Source: Dendrobium chrysotoxum | Lineage: Eukaryota > Streptophyta > Magnoliopsida > Asparagales > Orchidaceae | Length of the DNA: 64,000 nucleotides | NCBI GenBank assembly: GCA_019925795.1 | Contig: CM034313.1 | Span: 87,761,663-87,825,662 of the forward strand | Reading direction: 5' to 3' | Shown: positions 11,698 to 22,106 of the stretch, one piece after another | Numbering within the stretch: the stretch's first letter is position 1 | How the letters are laid out: each line of letters starts with the position of its first letter | The notes under the pieces: model-generated | What the model was told of the DNA's origin: nothing | Seen by the model: the letters and a program-made list of their open reading frames with translations, nothing else | The model's database searches: none | Program-made: the position numbers and the translations under genes

Positions 11698-12526
11698 TTA
11701 GTAATGATTCGCCTGAAGCATGAACGTTATGCTCCAGGAATTTATTTCAAATTGAGCCGTAGAAATATGGGCCCAATACCCATTCTCAAATAAATCAACG
11801 CCAATCTTCTACATTTAATATTGAATTATACTTATCACCTATTAGATGAGGCACCAATCAGCATCTAGTCATCGCAGCGGATTCTTCAAATGTTTCCGTG
11901 TGGACATCGGACAGGAGAATTGTCCGGTTTACGCTTAGATACCGAGCTCAATACTACGACGTATTTTCATTAAAATCCGGACTTCGCCCACTAATTTTTT
12001 CAAATACAGGGAGCATAATACGGTACATCCTAGTTATCATATACCTATAGTTTATTTTATTCCTTCTGACTTTCTGTTATCCTGTGTTAGTCTCCACTTC
12101 CATAATTTCTGTTTCTGCTAGTGTATACAGGTGTAGCTTTTCATTCTATTAGAGTTATTTTCAGTATAGCTTCTTCCAATACATTTACAGTGAAACATTT
12201 TATCTGTTCTTTGTTCTCACTTGCTTCTTCCTCAGTATACCACATCACATACTCATCATGCAAGCAAAACTTTTTGTATAGTAGAGAATGAAAAATGCCT
12301 TCATATCGTCACATATTTTCTAGCAATTCAGTTGTTCTACTCAGAGCTAATGAACTAGCCGGTCAAAAGAAAGAACTCGTTACCATTTAAAAATCTCAGG
12401 CCTTCCCATTTACTGTACAAACAACTCTGTGCACATTGCAGAGAATTAGAGAGAGAGAGAGAGAGATGAACAAAGAGCCGAATAACAAGCGAAGAACATC
12501 TATCTTTTAAGCAGATGAAGCTGAAA
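11698..12526. other. Downstream region of NSP1
   Basis: No gene. It contains a GA microsatellite at 12449-12466 and the presumed 3' untranslated region of the minus-strand NSP1 gene. No clear polyadenylation signal could be chosen. Confidence 0.4.
12449..12466. repeat. (GA)n microsatellite
   Basis: Nine GA units, about 60-80 bp beyond the NSP1 stop codon, probably in its 3' untranslated region. Confidence 0.9.
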
Positions 12527-14089
12527 CTAATGCCTTCTTCCTCCACTGCTAAGAACACCGGCCGTCGTCTTATAAGCCGGCTTCCACAGCGAACAGAAGG
12601 AGACAGTTTGCCCTTTCCAAGACAATCCCACCGCCCCATCAGTACCAATCTTCATCTCCCAATTCCCATCATACTTCTTCAACAATGCTCTTCCCGCCTC
12701 CACAGCTTCCTCCCCAAACCCTTCCTCCTTAAACCCTTCCCCTTCCATCTTCTCCTTCCACCTCTCGTTCCCCCATCCTTCCCCTTCCTCCCCCTCCTCC
12801 TCCAACAGCCTCGCCGCCTCCCCCTCCACCACTCTCCTCTCCTCACTATCTCTCCCCTTAAACGCCACACTCGTCGACTCTAAAAACCCCCACAACATCT
12901 CCGCCCTCCTTCCAAACCCATTTTCTTCTCCCCGCCCCCTGCCTTCTTCCATCTCAGTCAAAACCACCAAGTCCGGTTCCATCTCCCTCACTGCCTTCCA
13001 AAACCCTGGCCCGACCCGCCCGGCCCGAAACTGCAAACACACAACTACTATCTCCTTGCCCGGCCCCCTCCCTACTTCCCCTCTCTCCACCCTCAAATTC
13101 AAATCTATCGACTTACCGTACCGCATCAACTGCGGGACGAAATCGTAACCCGCCGGTGCCGACCCAAACGGCCCGCCCGACCCTGTTTCAACCACCGTCA
13201 GCTTCACCATCCCCTGTCCCACCAGTCCCATCCCACGCCGCGTCAGTGCTTCCATTAGGGTCGGCCACTGCAATCCATGTGAAACTCCAACATCCACCAC
13301 GTGAAGACTCCCACTTCTCACCTGCCCGGCTCGCCCGCCCATCGCCGCCTGAAGGATCGCCGCGTTCGCCAGGCAGTTGGGGAACGCGAACCAAGCGCTT
13401 ACTTCGTGGAACTTTATCAGAGCCGAACGGAAAAGCCGCGGGTCCGTTGACGAGTAGGTCAACGGCGAAGATAAGGAAGATGTGAAGTTGCGGGAGAGAA
13501 CTTGGAGGCCGTAGAAGGCGAGGCGGTGATTGGCGTCGCCGGTGGGCGAAGCGAGTTCCTGGAGGACGTAGATAAGGTGCTGTGCGCGGGAGAGGTTCGC
13601 CGCGTCTATTGCCGCTGCTAGAGGATTCAGAAGCTGCTCCGCCCACCTCACATCTTTGCTCGCGCCACCACCACCGCCGCTGCCGGAGTTTGACATGCTG
13701 CCTCGTCCGTGCCCTTTCTTCGATCCGTTATTCACCTGCGGCTTACGCTCCTCTTCAAATACGCTGGCCGTTTGCCTTGCCGCAAGTTTGCGTTTTTTGG
13801 GCAATTCTGCTTTGGGCATCTCTGGGAGAGGTTCGGGCTTCGCTGTCACGATGGCGATAGACGGTGCTGCGGCGACGGCCGCGACGGCAGCGGCTGCGGT
13901 CAAAGGCTGGTTTTGGTCTTGAACCCACCACTGGCAGTGGTCGATTTCTTCGGGAACAGAGTAAGGCTCATTGGGAAAGGTGGGGAGGAAGGAGATGGAA
14001 TCCTCCAGCCAGTCCATGAGATGATGGTGGTGGTGGTTCCCATGGTGAGAGGAGAGGTTGGACGCGTCTAATCCCTCCTCCAGCGTCAT
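12527..14089 (-). CDS. NSP1: GRAS transcription factor, NSP1 type
   Basis: A single open frame of 520 codons with no intron. The protein starts MTLEEGLDASN, has a His run (19-23), then MDWLEDSISFLPTF (25-38), a signature of NODULATION SIGNALING PATHWAY 1. A basic patch KKRK (98-101) could be a nuclear signal. The GRAS domain runs from about 148 (RWAEQLLNPLAAAI) through LHVVDVGVSHGLQWPTL (262 on; the VHIID-type motif) to a SAW-type end with SLWKPA near 505. The family works in the nucleus with NSP2 in symbiosis signalling and strigolactone biosynthesis control. Length is close to the ~550 residues known for legumes. The coding region is GC-rich, unlike its surroundings. I chose this ATG because the DWLE motif follows at the usual distance. 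Confidence 0.93.
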   Translation of the reverse strand: MTLEEGLDASNLSSHHGNHHHHHLMDWLEDSISFLPTFPNEPYSVPEEIDHCQWWVQDQNQPLTAAAAVAAVAAAPSIAIVTAKPEPLPEMPKAELPKKRKLAARQTASVFEEERKPQVNNGSKKGHGRGSMSNSGSGGGGGASKDVRWAEQLLNPLAAAIDAANLSRAQHLIYVLQELASPTGDANHRLAFYGLQVLSRNFTSSLSSPLTYSSTDPRLFRSALIKFHEVSAWFAFPNCLANAAILQAAMGGRAGQVRSGSLHVVDVGVSHGLQWPTLMEALTRRGMGLVGQGMVKLTVVETGSGGPFGSAPAGYDFVPQLMRYGKSIDLNLRVERGEVGRGPGKEIVVVCLQFRAGRVGPGFWKAVREMEPDLVVLTEMEEGRGRGEENGFGRRAEMLWGFLESTSVAFKGRDSEERRVVEGEAARLLEEEGEEGEGWGNERWKEKMEGEGFKEEGFGEEAVEAGRALLKKYDGNWEMKIGTDGAVGLSWKGQTVSFCSLWKPAYKTTAGVLSSGGRRH

Positions 14090-14178
14090 AGAGAAAGGAG
14101 CAGCGAAAGGTTGGAGTTTGCAAGATTCAATCTTTTTGGTTGATCTGATCCGAGTGGATTAAAAGGAGAAGATTTATG

Positions 14179-14188
14179 GTTTATAAAG
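14179..14188 (-). promoter_or_regulatory. Candidate TATA box of NSP1
   Basis: On the - strand TTTATAAACC lies about 90 bp upstream of the ATG. The whole upstream space is short: an LTR insertion begins at 14380, so the proximal promoter holds under 300 bp of non-transposon DNA, including a (TA)n tract. Confidence 0.45.
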
Positions 14189-14319
14189 ATGGAAGGTGAA
14201 GATTGATGGACAATTGAAGGGCAATTGAGGGAGGAAATTTTTGCTTTGGGGCATTTGCATGCATGCCATAAAATTGTTATATTTTTATATAATTGATATT
14301 TAAAATTTAAAATTTATTT

Positions 14320-14324
<5 letters not shown>

Positions 14325-14364
<40 letters not shown>
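14325..14364. repeat. (TA)n microsatellite in the NSP1 upstream region
   Basis: About 20 TA units between the NSP1 leader and the LTR that starts at 14380. Confidence 0.95.
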
Positions 14365-14367
<3 letters not shown>

Positions 14368-14959
14368 AATTAAAATTATTGATATGCCACCAATAATTGG
14401 CTAGATCAAGCACGAATCTCGAGATATATTAAAGTTAGAAATTTTTAAAATTAAATTTGGGATCATCTGAACTCTAATTTTATCAAACTTATAGTCAAAT
14501 TGAGCGATTCAACGGGACGAACCCAGCAACAACCAAATCGGTCTAATCTGAGCTCAAATGAGTCCAAATCAAGGGACAGAAGCGTATTTGGAAGGTTCAA
14601 AGCATAAATTGGATGACTTCGTGATATCCAAATAGAGCATGATTATAATCAAATCGCCTGACTCGACGAGACGAATCCAACAAGCCCAAGATTGCTTATT
14701 CTGGTATCATTAAGGCACTTAAATACTTCATAAATGCTTTATGATCATGAGAATCAATATGAGCCGTCTCATGGAGCACTCCGAATTTGACCTGGATCTT
14801 CTCCATAATTACAAAGCATGACACTCTAAAAAATTTATAAATAGCCCCTCTCTTCTCACTTGAAAGGGGGCTTAAACCTTTGAAGGCTTCGACCTTTTGG
14901 CTGAAGATCAGAGAGAGTTCTGATGCTTCAACAATCCTAGAGTTTCACCCAAACACCAT

Positions 14960-15470
14960 TGCTGGCGAACTTCTGTCACCCATTGCAGGACCACAGTCGT
15001 ACCATCGTCCGTCTTCTGCCGCTGGACCTCCACCTGGCTACCTACTATAGTCAGACTACCGCCCATTCGTCTACCATTGCCGGACCACTGCTCGTCCGCA
15101 AATCACCGTCAGACCTCTACCTGACTACTCATCGCCACCGAACCTCCAGCTCCATCAACACAACACTCAAACACTGTCGCCTATCAACTACACTCCCTCT
15201 GAACACCGACGCCTGCCAACTACAATTCCACGAACTACCATCGCTCGACTATGGTCCTTCCAATCTCTGTCATGCATCAACTACGGTCCCTCCAAACACC
15301 GTTGTCCGCCGATTACGGTCCCTCCGACCCCCATCACCCGAAAATTATGATCCCTTCGACCTCTATCACCTACTCACTATGGTCCCTCTGACCTCCGTCG
15401 CTCACAAACCATCATCACCAATCTACTATAGTCCATCCGACCTCTCTCGCCTGTCGACTATGGTCCCTTC
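14960..15470 (+). repeat. 33-bp array, first block
   Basis: Degenerate units built on CGACTAC..TCCCTCCGACC.CCGTCGCC. The period is a multiple of three, so one frame stays open for 179 codons (14959-15498); this is a repeat product and not a gene. Confidence 0.65.
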
Positions 15471-16134
15471 TATAACAGCACAAGCTTTTAACTATTGAGA
15501 TATTATCCATTTTGGCCCAAGGGTCTCATTTTTTGTTCTGTTAGTGTAACTTCTTAGGAGGTCACCCATCCTAAGATTTCTTTGGGATGAGCACCCTTAA
15601 CTGTGGAGTTTTTTAATAAAATTTCAACCAGTATGCCAAAAGACGCCGCAATGTTTAAGAGTTTAGCTTCTTTTACTTAAATAGTTTCACAATCTCCCAC
15701 ACTTAAGTAATTGATGTCCTCGTCAGCATCTGTATCCTAAAATCATCCACTAGGAAGATAAGATTCTAGAGGTGGCCCCTACATGTTCAAGTGGTGACTC
15801 CCGCCACGTAACACTTTGTCCCATACAGAGTTCAAGAGGTGGCTCCCATTGTGTAGTACTTTATCTTGTATAACACTTAATTCTCATCTTTCAGCTAATG
15901 TATTGCTCTGATGCCATTTGTAACAGCTCAAACTCTTAACTATCAAGATATTATCTTCTTTGGTCTAAGGGTCTCACGATTTTGTCCTGTTGGTTCCCAG
16001 GAGGTCACCGATCACAACATGTCTCTGGGATGAGCACGCTTAATAACAGAGTTTCTTAATGAAACTTCAACCATTACACAAAAAGGCGTAATGATATTTA
16101 AGAGTTTAGCTTCTTTTATTTAAGGGGTTTCATA
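15471..16134 (-). mobile_element. Cassandra-type TRIM, copy 1
   Basis: Two direct repeats of about 220 bp (15471-15691 and 15919-16134) flank about 227 bp. On the - strand the internal part begins with TGGCATCAGAGC (15905-15916), one change from the initiator-tRNA-Met primer site. The LTRs contain, on the - strand, CTCCACAGTTAAGGGTGCT and TAGGATGGGTGACCTCCT, closely matching the internal promoter half of plant 5S rRNA; this is the hallmark of Cassandra TRIMs. It carries no coding region and depends on other elements. Flanks CCTTC and CTTCC give only a partial target duplication. Confidence 0.8.
15905..15916 (-). other. Primer-binding site of Cassandra copy 1
   Basis: TGGCATCAGAGC on the - strand, directly after the LTR (two bases from its end). 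Compared with TGGTATCAGAGC in the SIRE element it has one T to C change. Confidence 0.7.
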
Positions 16135-16405
16135 CTTCCAACCTCCGTCGCCTGCCAACCACTGTTGCCTGACTATGATCCTTTCGACCTCCATTGCCCG
16201 CTAACTTCGGTCCCTCCTAGCACCATTGCCTGCGGACAAAGGTCTCTCCGATACAATCCCCCAACGATTATGATCCCTCCGGCCACTGACGCCCACCGAC
16301 CATTGACGATCTTACAGACCACCGTCACCTGCTGACTACGGTTCCTCCGGCCACCGTCGTCCCCTGAATATGGTCCCTCGGCTACCATTGCCTGGTAACT
16401 ACGGT
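16135..16405 (+). repeat. 33-bp array, second block
   Basis: Continuation of the array between the two Cassandra copies (units such as CCGCTAACTTCGGTCCCTCC). An earlier single array was split by the TRIM insertions. Confidence 0.6.
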
Positions 16406-17078
16406 TATAACAACTCAAACTCTTAATTATCAAGATATTGTCATCTTTAGTCTAAGGGCCTCACAGTTGTAAACTGCTGTTGTAACTTCCTAGAAGGTCA
16501 TACATCTCAATATTTTTTTGGGATAAGCACGCATAACTGTAGAGTTTTTTAATAAAATTTCAACCAGTACACCAAAAGGAAACTCAATGTTTAAGAGTTT
16601 AGCTTCTTTTACTTAAGGAATTTTATAATTTTCCCTAACTAAGTAACTAATGTTCTCGTCAAAATTTTTATCCCAAAATCATCCACCAGACAAATAGGAT
16701 TCTAGAGGCGGCCCTTACAAATTCAAGTGGTGACTCCCATTACGTAGGACTTTACCCCATACAGGTTTTAATAGGTGGCTCCCATAACATAACACTTTAT
16801 CTTTTATAGCACTTAGTTCCAATCCTCTATCATGTGTGTTACTCTGATATCATTTCATAACAACCCAAACTCATAACTATCGAAATATTGTCTGCTTTGG
16901 CTTAAGGGCCTCACAGTTTTATCCTGTTGGTGTAACTTCTCAGAAGGTCACTCATCCCAAGATTTCTCTAAAATGAGTATACTTAACTGCATAGTTTTTT
17001 TAATAAAACTTCAACTATTACACCAAAAAGCACATCGATGTTTAAGAATTTAGCTTCTTTTACTTAAGGGGTTTCACA
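16406..17078 (-). mobile_element. Cassandra-type TRIM, copy 2
   Basis: LTRs 16406-16627 and 16856-17078. Same layout as copy 1 but more diverged; the primer site is TGATATCAGAGT (16841-16852). The 5S-like word is still legible on the - strand at about 16915-17000. Flanking pentamers ACGGT (16401-16405) and ACCGT (17079-17083) match at four of five bases, supporting an independent insertion into the array. Confidence 0.78.
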
Positions 17079-17083
17079 ACCGT

Positions 17084-17800
17084 TCCTTGGGCCACCATCA
17101 CCTTTTGACTACAGTCCCATTGACCATCATCGTCCGCTGACTATTATCCCTCCAGTCACTATAACGCACCGACTACAGTCCCTCTGGCCATCGTTGCCCG
17201 CCGACTACGGTCCCTCCGACCACCGTCTCCAGCTGATTATGGTCCCTTCGGCCACCATCACTCTTTGACTATAGTCCTTCCATCCACCCGTCGTCGGCCG
17301 ACTATGGTCCCTTCAACCACCATCGCCTGTCAACTACGGTCCCTCCAACCACTATTGCCAGCCGACTACAGTCACTCTGACCACCGTCACCCGCCCACTG
17401 AGATCCCTGTAACCTCCGTCACCCGTACATTACAATCCCTCTGATCATCGTGGCTCGCCAACTACAGTCCTTTCGACCACCATCGCCCACCGACAATGAT
17501 CCCTCCGACCACGGTCGTCCACCGACTACAGTCCCTCTGACCTTTGTTGCCCACCGACTACGATCCCACTGACCACCATCGCCTGTCGACTACAATCCCG
17601 CGGACCATAATCGCCCGCCGACTACAGTCCCTCCAACCACCGTCACCCCCTAACTACGGTCCCTTCGATCATCGACGTCTGCCTACTATGGTCCCTCTAA
17701 CCACTGTCGTCTGTCGATGATAATCCCTCCAACCACTATTGTCCTCCAACCACGGTTCCTCCAACCACCGTTGCCCGCGGACTACGGTCCTACTAATCAA
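17084..17800 (+). repeat. 33-bp array, third and longest block
   Basis: About 22 units with the consensus GACTACGGTCCCTCCGACCACCGTCGCCCGCC; units differ by substitutions and single-base indels. The block lies in the R/U5 part of the solo LTR. Shorter, related 29-33-bp units are present at the same place in the LTRs at 3030-3150, 20520-20690 and 42260-42440. Confidence 0.7.
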
Positions 17801-18143
17801 ACGAACATGCCAATATTCTCTTAAGAACAACTCTCATGTCGATGGATTTATCCAACTCCAACAATGTAATGTATCTGTTATGATGCATATTTGCTACATT
17901 GAGCCAATGTCTTCCCCCGAGGAAGAGCCTCATTTGTAATCGATTACAAATAATAGTGGATTCTTTTCAACTGGGCAAGGCCTCGTGGTTTTTCTCTTTT
18001 TAGGATTTTTCATGTAAGAATTTCGGTGTCTCTTATGAATGTTTCACCCATCTCTCTTATCTATATCTATGTTGGATCTTTGTACAAAATTAGGATGTTA
18101 AACACTCTATCTCTCTACTGCCGCTATATTTTGGTCTGCAACA

Positions 18144-19354
18144 ATTACTAATATTTATAATATAATTTAAATTTTAAATTATAATATTAAATATGTAAAT
18201 ATTTTTATGATATTTATGTAAATCCATATTTATTTAAGTCAAATGAATCTCAAAGAGCTGACGATTAGTTTTTGAAGGTTATTGTTTATTAGTGCATTAG
18301 TTGGGCTTGTTTGCTATTTATTTATTAATTTGTATGATAACTATGCCAAGTTTATTAAAATTTTGGTAGGAGAAGCGGTAGGAGAAGCGGCTGGAACTAT
18401 GGTATGATTAGATTTTGGGAGCACTCTTTGGTGAGGGTTAGGGATGTAATTTCTATTAATTTATTTTTTAGAGATGTGGTTATTGAATTGATGTAAATTG
18501 TGCAAGTTGATCTTTGTTTATTTGCACAAAATATTTCTTTAATAAAATTTTCTTTAAAAAAATTGTATTCCGAGTGAATAGCGATCACTCTCAAGTTGGA
18601 TCGGTCTGCTTGTCGTTAGAGGCTACTTGTCACTAAGAGTTTTAGGTGGTTAGGCTCTTCAGTCTGGTCTTTAACAAAATAGTAATTTACATACATACCA
18701 CAAAAACAAAAATAAAATTATGTATTTATGTATCTAATCTAATAAACTTTATATATGTTTTGTTTTTTATTTTATTTTTTATTATAATTAAAAAATATTT
18801 TTATTTAATCTATTTTATATATCTTCTAAATAAACTAACTTATTTTTTTTAATACTTAAAACATTTTTTAGGTATTTTGAGTATTTTCAGTAACTATAAC
18901 TTTCACTAGCCACCACTTCCGCCCACCACCTCCGTCTATTACTAGTTGCACCCTCTGATCGTCGCCAATGGCTAGCACCGGCCACCACCTCCAGCAACCT
19001 TCAACAATCACTGGAAGTCACCAACTACCACCTTTAGCCAACGCTAGTATCCGTCAATTGCTATTACCAACCACCATTGCTCATTGTTATTGCTCCACCA
19101 ATGATTGTTGTCATCACTATATAATTAGTTTATTTAATATTCAATAAAAATAAATATATATATTTATAAGATATCAAATATATTTTATCTTAAATTAAAA
19201 TATAAATAAAATTAATTAAAATTAAAAACTAATAAAATGAATTTCCTTTCATGTCCTTTGATAGGTTTTTCTCTACTAGTTTATAGAATTCCTCACCTTG
19301 AGTGATGCTCTTCTCCTATATATTATTACTATCGTCACAACAACTATGTCAAAT
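18144..19354. other. Intergenic stretch
   Basis: AT-rich. 18900-19110 is a CCACC/CCGCC-rich patch that may be another decayed piece of the 33-bp array. No gene supported. Confidence 0.35.
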
Positions 19355-19569
19355 CATAGGCGGATCCACCTTGTACTCAGGGTGGGTAAATGCACACCCT
19401 AAAAAAAATATTAAATATTTAGAGGGGATATTTTGGATATTTTGCCATCACCCCCCTCAAAAATCTTTTTTGCCCTAATTTTATCACTCATAAGCGTCCT
19501 TGCCTATCCCTCATAAAAAAAATTTTTTTTTTTTGCCCACCCTAAAAAAAGATGCTGAATCTGCCCCTT
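19355..19569. mobile_element. Small non-autonomous hAT-like element
   Basis: 215 bp flanked by the 8-bp direct repeat TGTCAAAT (19347-19354 and 19570-19577). Imperfect inverted ends: AGGCGGATCCACC against the reverse complement of TGAATCTGCCCCT, followed on both sides by AGGGTGGG words. An 8-bp duplication fits the hAT class. No coding content. Confidence 0.6.
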
Positions 19570-19754
19570 TGTCAAATATGTCAAGAATGATAATAAAAGG
19601 AACTTCCCCACAAACACTTGAGATCGGATGATATTTGTCTAATCGCTAGCAATGGTCTTAAGGTCTTTGATCCTTCAAAGAAGCCTACAACAAATGCTTA
19701 TTAGCAAAAGTGCTCCATTTTGATTGTCTTTCTGATTATGGAGGCTCATTTTAT

Positions 19755-19821
19755 GGAGAAATTATTATGTGCGGAGTTCGGACGTGAGCTACATCCGAAC
19801 TCCGCATGTAATAATTTCTCC
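19755..19821. mobile_element. Hairpin MITE, GGAGAAATTATTA family (minimal copy)
   Basis: 67 bp that is almost entirely one inverted repeat: the left arm GGAGAAATTATTATGTGCGG pairs with the right arm ending CCGCATGTAATAATTTCTCC, with about three mismatches over 30 bp and a loop of only a few bases. Flanks ATTTTAT and ATTTTGT may be the target duplication. Confidence 0.65.
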
Positions 19822-20170
19822 ATTTTGTGAATAAAATTTTAACATTCTTTCTACTTAAAATTCATTATAACTGAACTAATCTTTAAAATTCAAAGTATAA
19901 TCACCGGTGATTTTTGTTGATTTTCGTCACAAACAAAACTTTTCAACAAACAAAAGTTTCCTACACGTAGATCAAATGGACCTAAAATTTTTTATTTATT
20001 TACATTTTGAGGAATCTATTAATCTACATAACTTACCCTCAAGAGATTGGCTTTTTTAAAAGAAAAAATTAAATCATATTTTAATAAATTTTAATTTCAC
20101 ACTAAAGTTCACCTAATAAAATTTCTAGCACATATTGCATTGCTCAAATATTTAAGATTGATCCTAATAA

Positions 20171-20242
20171 GGCTTCATTTGGGATAGCTTTCTTACTGAT
20201 TTCTAAAATAGCTTTCTAATACAAAAATTTCTCATAAGCAGT
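20171..20242 (+). mobile_element. Tourist-like MITE, left part (split by element B)
   Basis: Begins GGCTTCATTTGGGATAGCTTT after TAA (20168-20170). The right part is at 43094-43129, ending with the inverse terminus and followed by TAA (43130-43132). The 22.8-kb gypsy element B lies in between with its own duplication, GCAGT. Joined length would be about 108 bp. Confidence 0.75.
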
Positions 20243-21256
20243 TGTTGCGGGCTAGAATATACACGGAGATAGCGTTAGAAAATTTTCATCTCAGCGTTGT
20301 ACGAATATCCAGCATACAAACAAAAGAAAAATATAACACCATAATTTTTACGTGAAAATCCTGGAAAAGGGAAAAACTATGGGGCCACACCAAGTTGAAG
20401 TGATTTCACTAGTGTTTGCTTAGGTTATAAGTGGTTGACTCGTCCCTAAAATTGAGGACAATCAAATTACAATAATCAACTCCTGGGTTGAAATTCAGTT
20501 ACAAACAGAGATCGAAAATCCGGCGACGTTTGGTGGTCGGGCGGAAATTCGTCTTCAATTGACGGTTGGGCAGAAATCCAGCGTGAGTTGGCTGTCGGGC
20601 AAAACTCCGGCGTCAGTCAGCGATGGAGCAGAGCTCCAGCATCGATCGGCTGCCAGGGGGAAGTCCGGCGGTGGTCGAGGAGGAGTCTAGTGCCAATAGA
20701 GCTCTCTTCCTTTTCTTTCTTTTCTTCTTGCTTCATTGCTTCCTTCTCTTCTCTTCTTGCTTCGTCCCCCTCTCATGAGAAATGAGGGGTATATTTATAG
20801 TTTTCTGAGAGTGACATGACCAGTAAATAGGAGGAAGATCAAGGGTAAATTTGGAGTGGTTTGAATGGACGGCCGATGTTGAATCCCTTGATCATTGATC
20901 ATTTATTAGGCATTTGAAGGGTCTAATGATATCAGAATTCGACGATCTTAGGATCGTTGGATTCGTCTCATCGAGCCGCTTGATTCGACTATAAGCATGT
21001 CAAGTTTGAAAACCGTTTAATAATTCAAATTATAGTTTAAACTCTCTAAATGCACTTCGAGTCTTTGATTTGGTCTCATTTTGGCTTGGATTGAGTCGAA
21101 TTTGGTGTCGTTGGTTCATATTTTCAGACGTTTAGTTCGACTGTAAGTTTGCTGAAATCAAAGTTCATATGGTTTACGATTTAATTTTTGAAGTTTCCAA
21201 TTTGATTTTGCTTCGAGATTCATGCTCGATTAAGATAATTTTTTGATAATATATCA
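20243..21256 (-). repeat. 3' LTR of element B
   Basis: 1014 bp; on the - strand it begins TGATATATTATC and ends TAGCCCGCAACA. Its partner at 41995-43088 is 1094 bp; the length difference comes mainly from the short tandem repeats around the CT-rich stretch (20690-20770 against 42440-42580). The TATA region is near 20788-20800. Confidence 0.85.
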
Positions 21257-21271
21257 GTTGCCCCCCTATTT
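21257..21271 (-). other. Polypurine tract of element B
   Basis: On the - strand AAAATAGGGGGGCAAC directly precedes the TG of the 3' LTR, identical in form to element A at 2454-2469. Confidence 0.7.
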
Positions 21272-22106
21272 TTGAACATCGAAGCTCCAGAAGTCTGAAA
21301 ATATGTGTTACGGCATTTTAAACTATTCGAATCACAAAAAAATGTCAAAAAAATATATTTCAAAAAATATAAATCTACTCAAACTTGATTATAGAAGCTC
21401 CGTTGAGCTCCAAAAGTGTCAAAATTGGATCCAGAACGTCAAAAAATGATTATATGGACCCTAAAACGTCTGATTTGAACTGTCCGCTGAAAATCGTGCT
21501 AGGGCGCATTTTGGTGGCCAAACTGGCCAGTCGGCCGAGCGCCATTACCAGTGCTAAAAGGGCACGCCCCTTCGGGCGCACGGTTTTTAAGCAGCCGGTT
21601 ATTAAACAGGCTGTAGTTATAAACAAATTTTTTTCTCATGGGGCCCATATTTTTTAAAGGGGGCGGCGGCTACAGCTGCCCCTATATATATATATATATA
21701 TATATATTGAAAATTTTGAAAATTGTCTTTTTTTCCCAAATTTTAGAAAATTCAGGAAAATTCAAAAAACCTTCTAGAAGCCTCTTCCCTCTTATTTTCA
21801 AAAAAAATCCGCATTTTCAAATAAATTCCCCCCTTTTTCTTCCTATAAATACCCCCTTGGGGCAGAGGTAAAAATGCACATATTCTCATTCTCCCTTCTC
21901 CTTCTAACTTTCTTATATTTGAGGCATTCCGTTATTTTTGGTAGGTGGCATCCCCTACTCAAATTCAACGCCCCTCTCTTGTGTAGAAGTTAGAACTTTT
22001 CACTTTCTCCCCCTATTTTTCTTCTTACTCTAGAGGCATTCCACTGTTTTTAGTATGTGGCATCCCTTACTCAAATTCAGTTCCCCTCTTTAGTGTAGAA
22101 GTTCAA
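21272..22106. other. Non-coding internal region of element B
   Basis: Matches the corresponding part of element A in order (1650-2450 mirrored) and contains a (TA)n run at 21685-21709. Two similar ~115-bp segments (about 21875-21990 and 21993-22106), each with GAGGCATTCC and CCCCTCTYT.GTGTAGAAGTT, form a short tandem duplication ahead of the antisense ORF. Confidence 0.5.

Larger units (their letters stand above)
14380..18143 (+). mobile_element. Gypsy-type solo LTR with expanded array and nested TRIMs
   Basis: Starts TGATATGCCACC and ends TTGGTCTGCAACA, matching both ends of the gypsy LTRs at 2470-3395 and 20243-21256. Flanking pentamers ATTAT (14375-14379) and ATTAC (18144-18148) differ at one base and fit an old target duplication. 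Only one LTR start and one LTR end are present, so it is a solo LTR. The middle is unusual: a 33-bp tandem array (about 14960-17800) interrupted by two Cassandra TRIMs. A TATAAATA box is at about 14829-14836. It sits head-on to NSP1, 290 bp from the start codon. Confidence 0.75.

Noticed and set aside
12679..14071. Several long open frames on both strands across NSP1 (for example 13188-13646, 13709-14071)
   Set aside because: They are shadows of a GC-rich coding region with few stops; only the NSP1 frame gives conserved GRAS motifs.
14959..15498. 179-codon open frame on the + strand
   Set aside because: It runs through the 33-bp LTR array, whose period is a multiple of three; composition is that of the repeat and no domain is seen.
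15520..15640. A possible 5S rRNA gene
   Set aside because: Only the promoter half is similar, repeated in each LTR of the Cassandra elements; no full 5S unit or array.
20243..21256. First read as the 5' LTR of a plus-strand element whose coding region is 22107-24573
   Set aside because: The purine tract, the TGGCGCC primer site at 41980-41991 and the GCAGT duplication show that the element runs on the - strand and that 22107-24573 is antisense.
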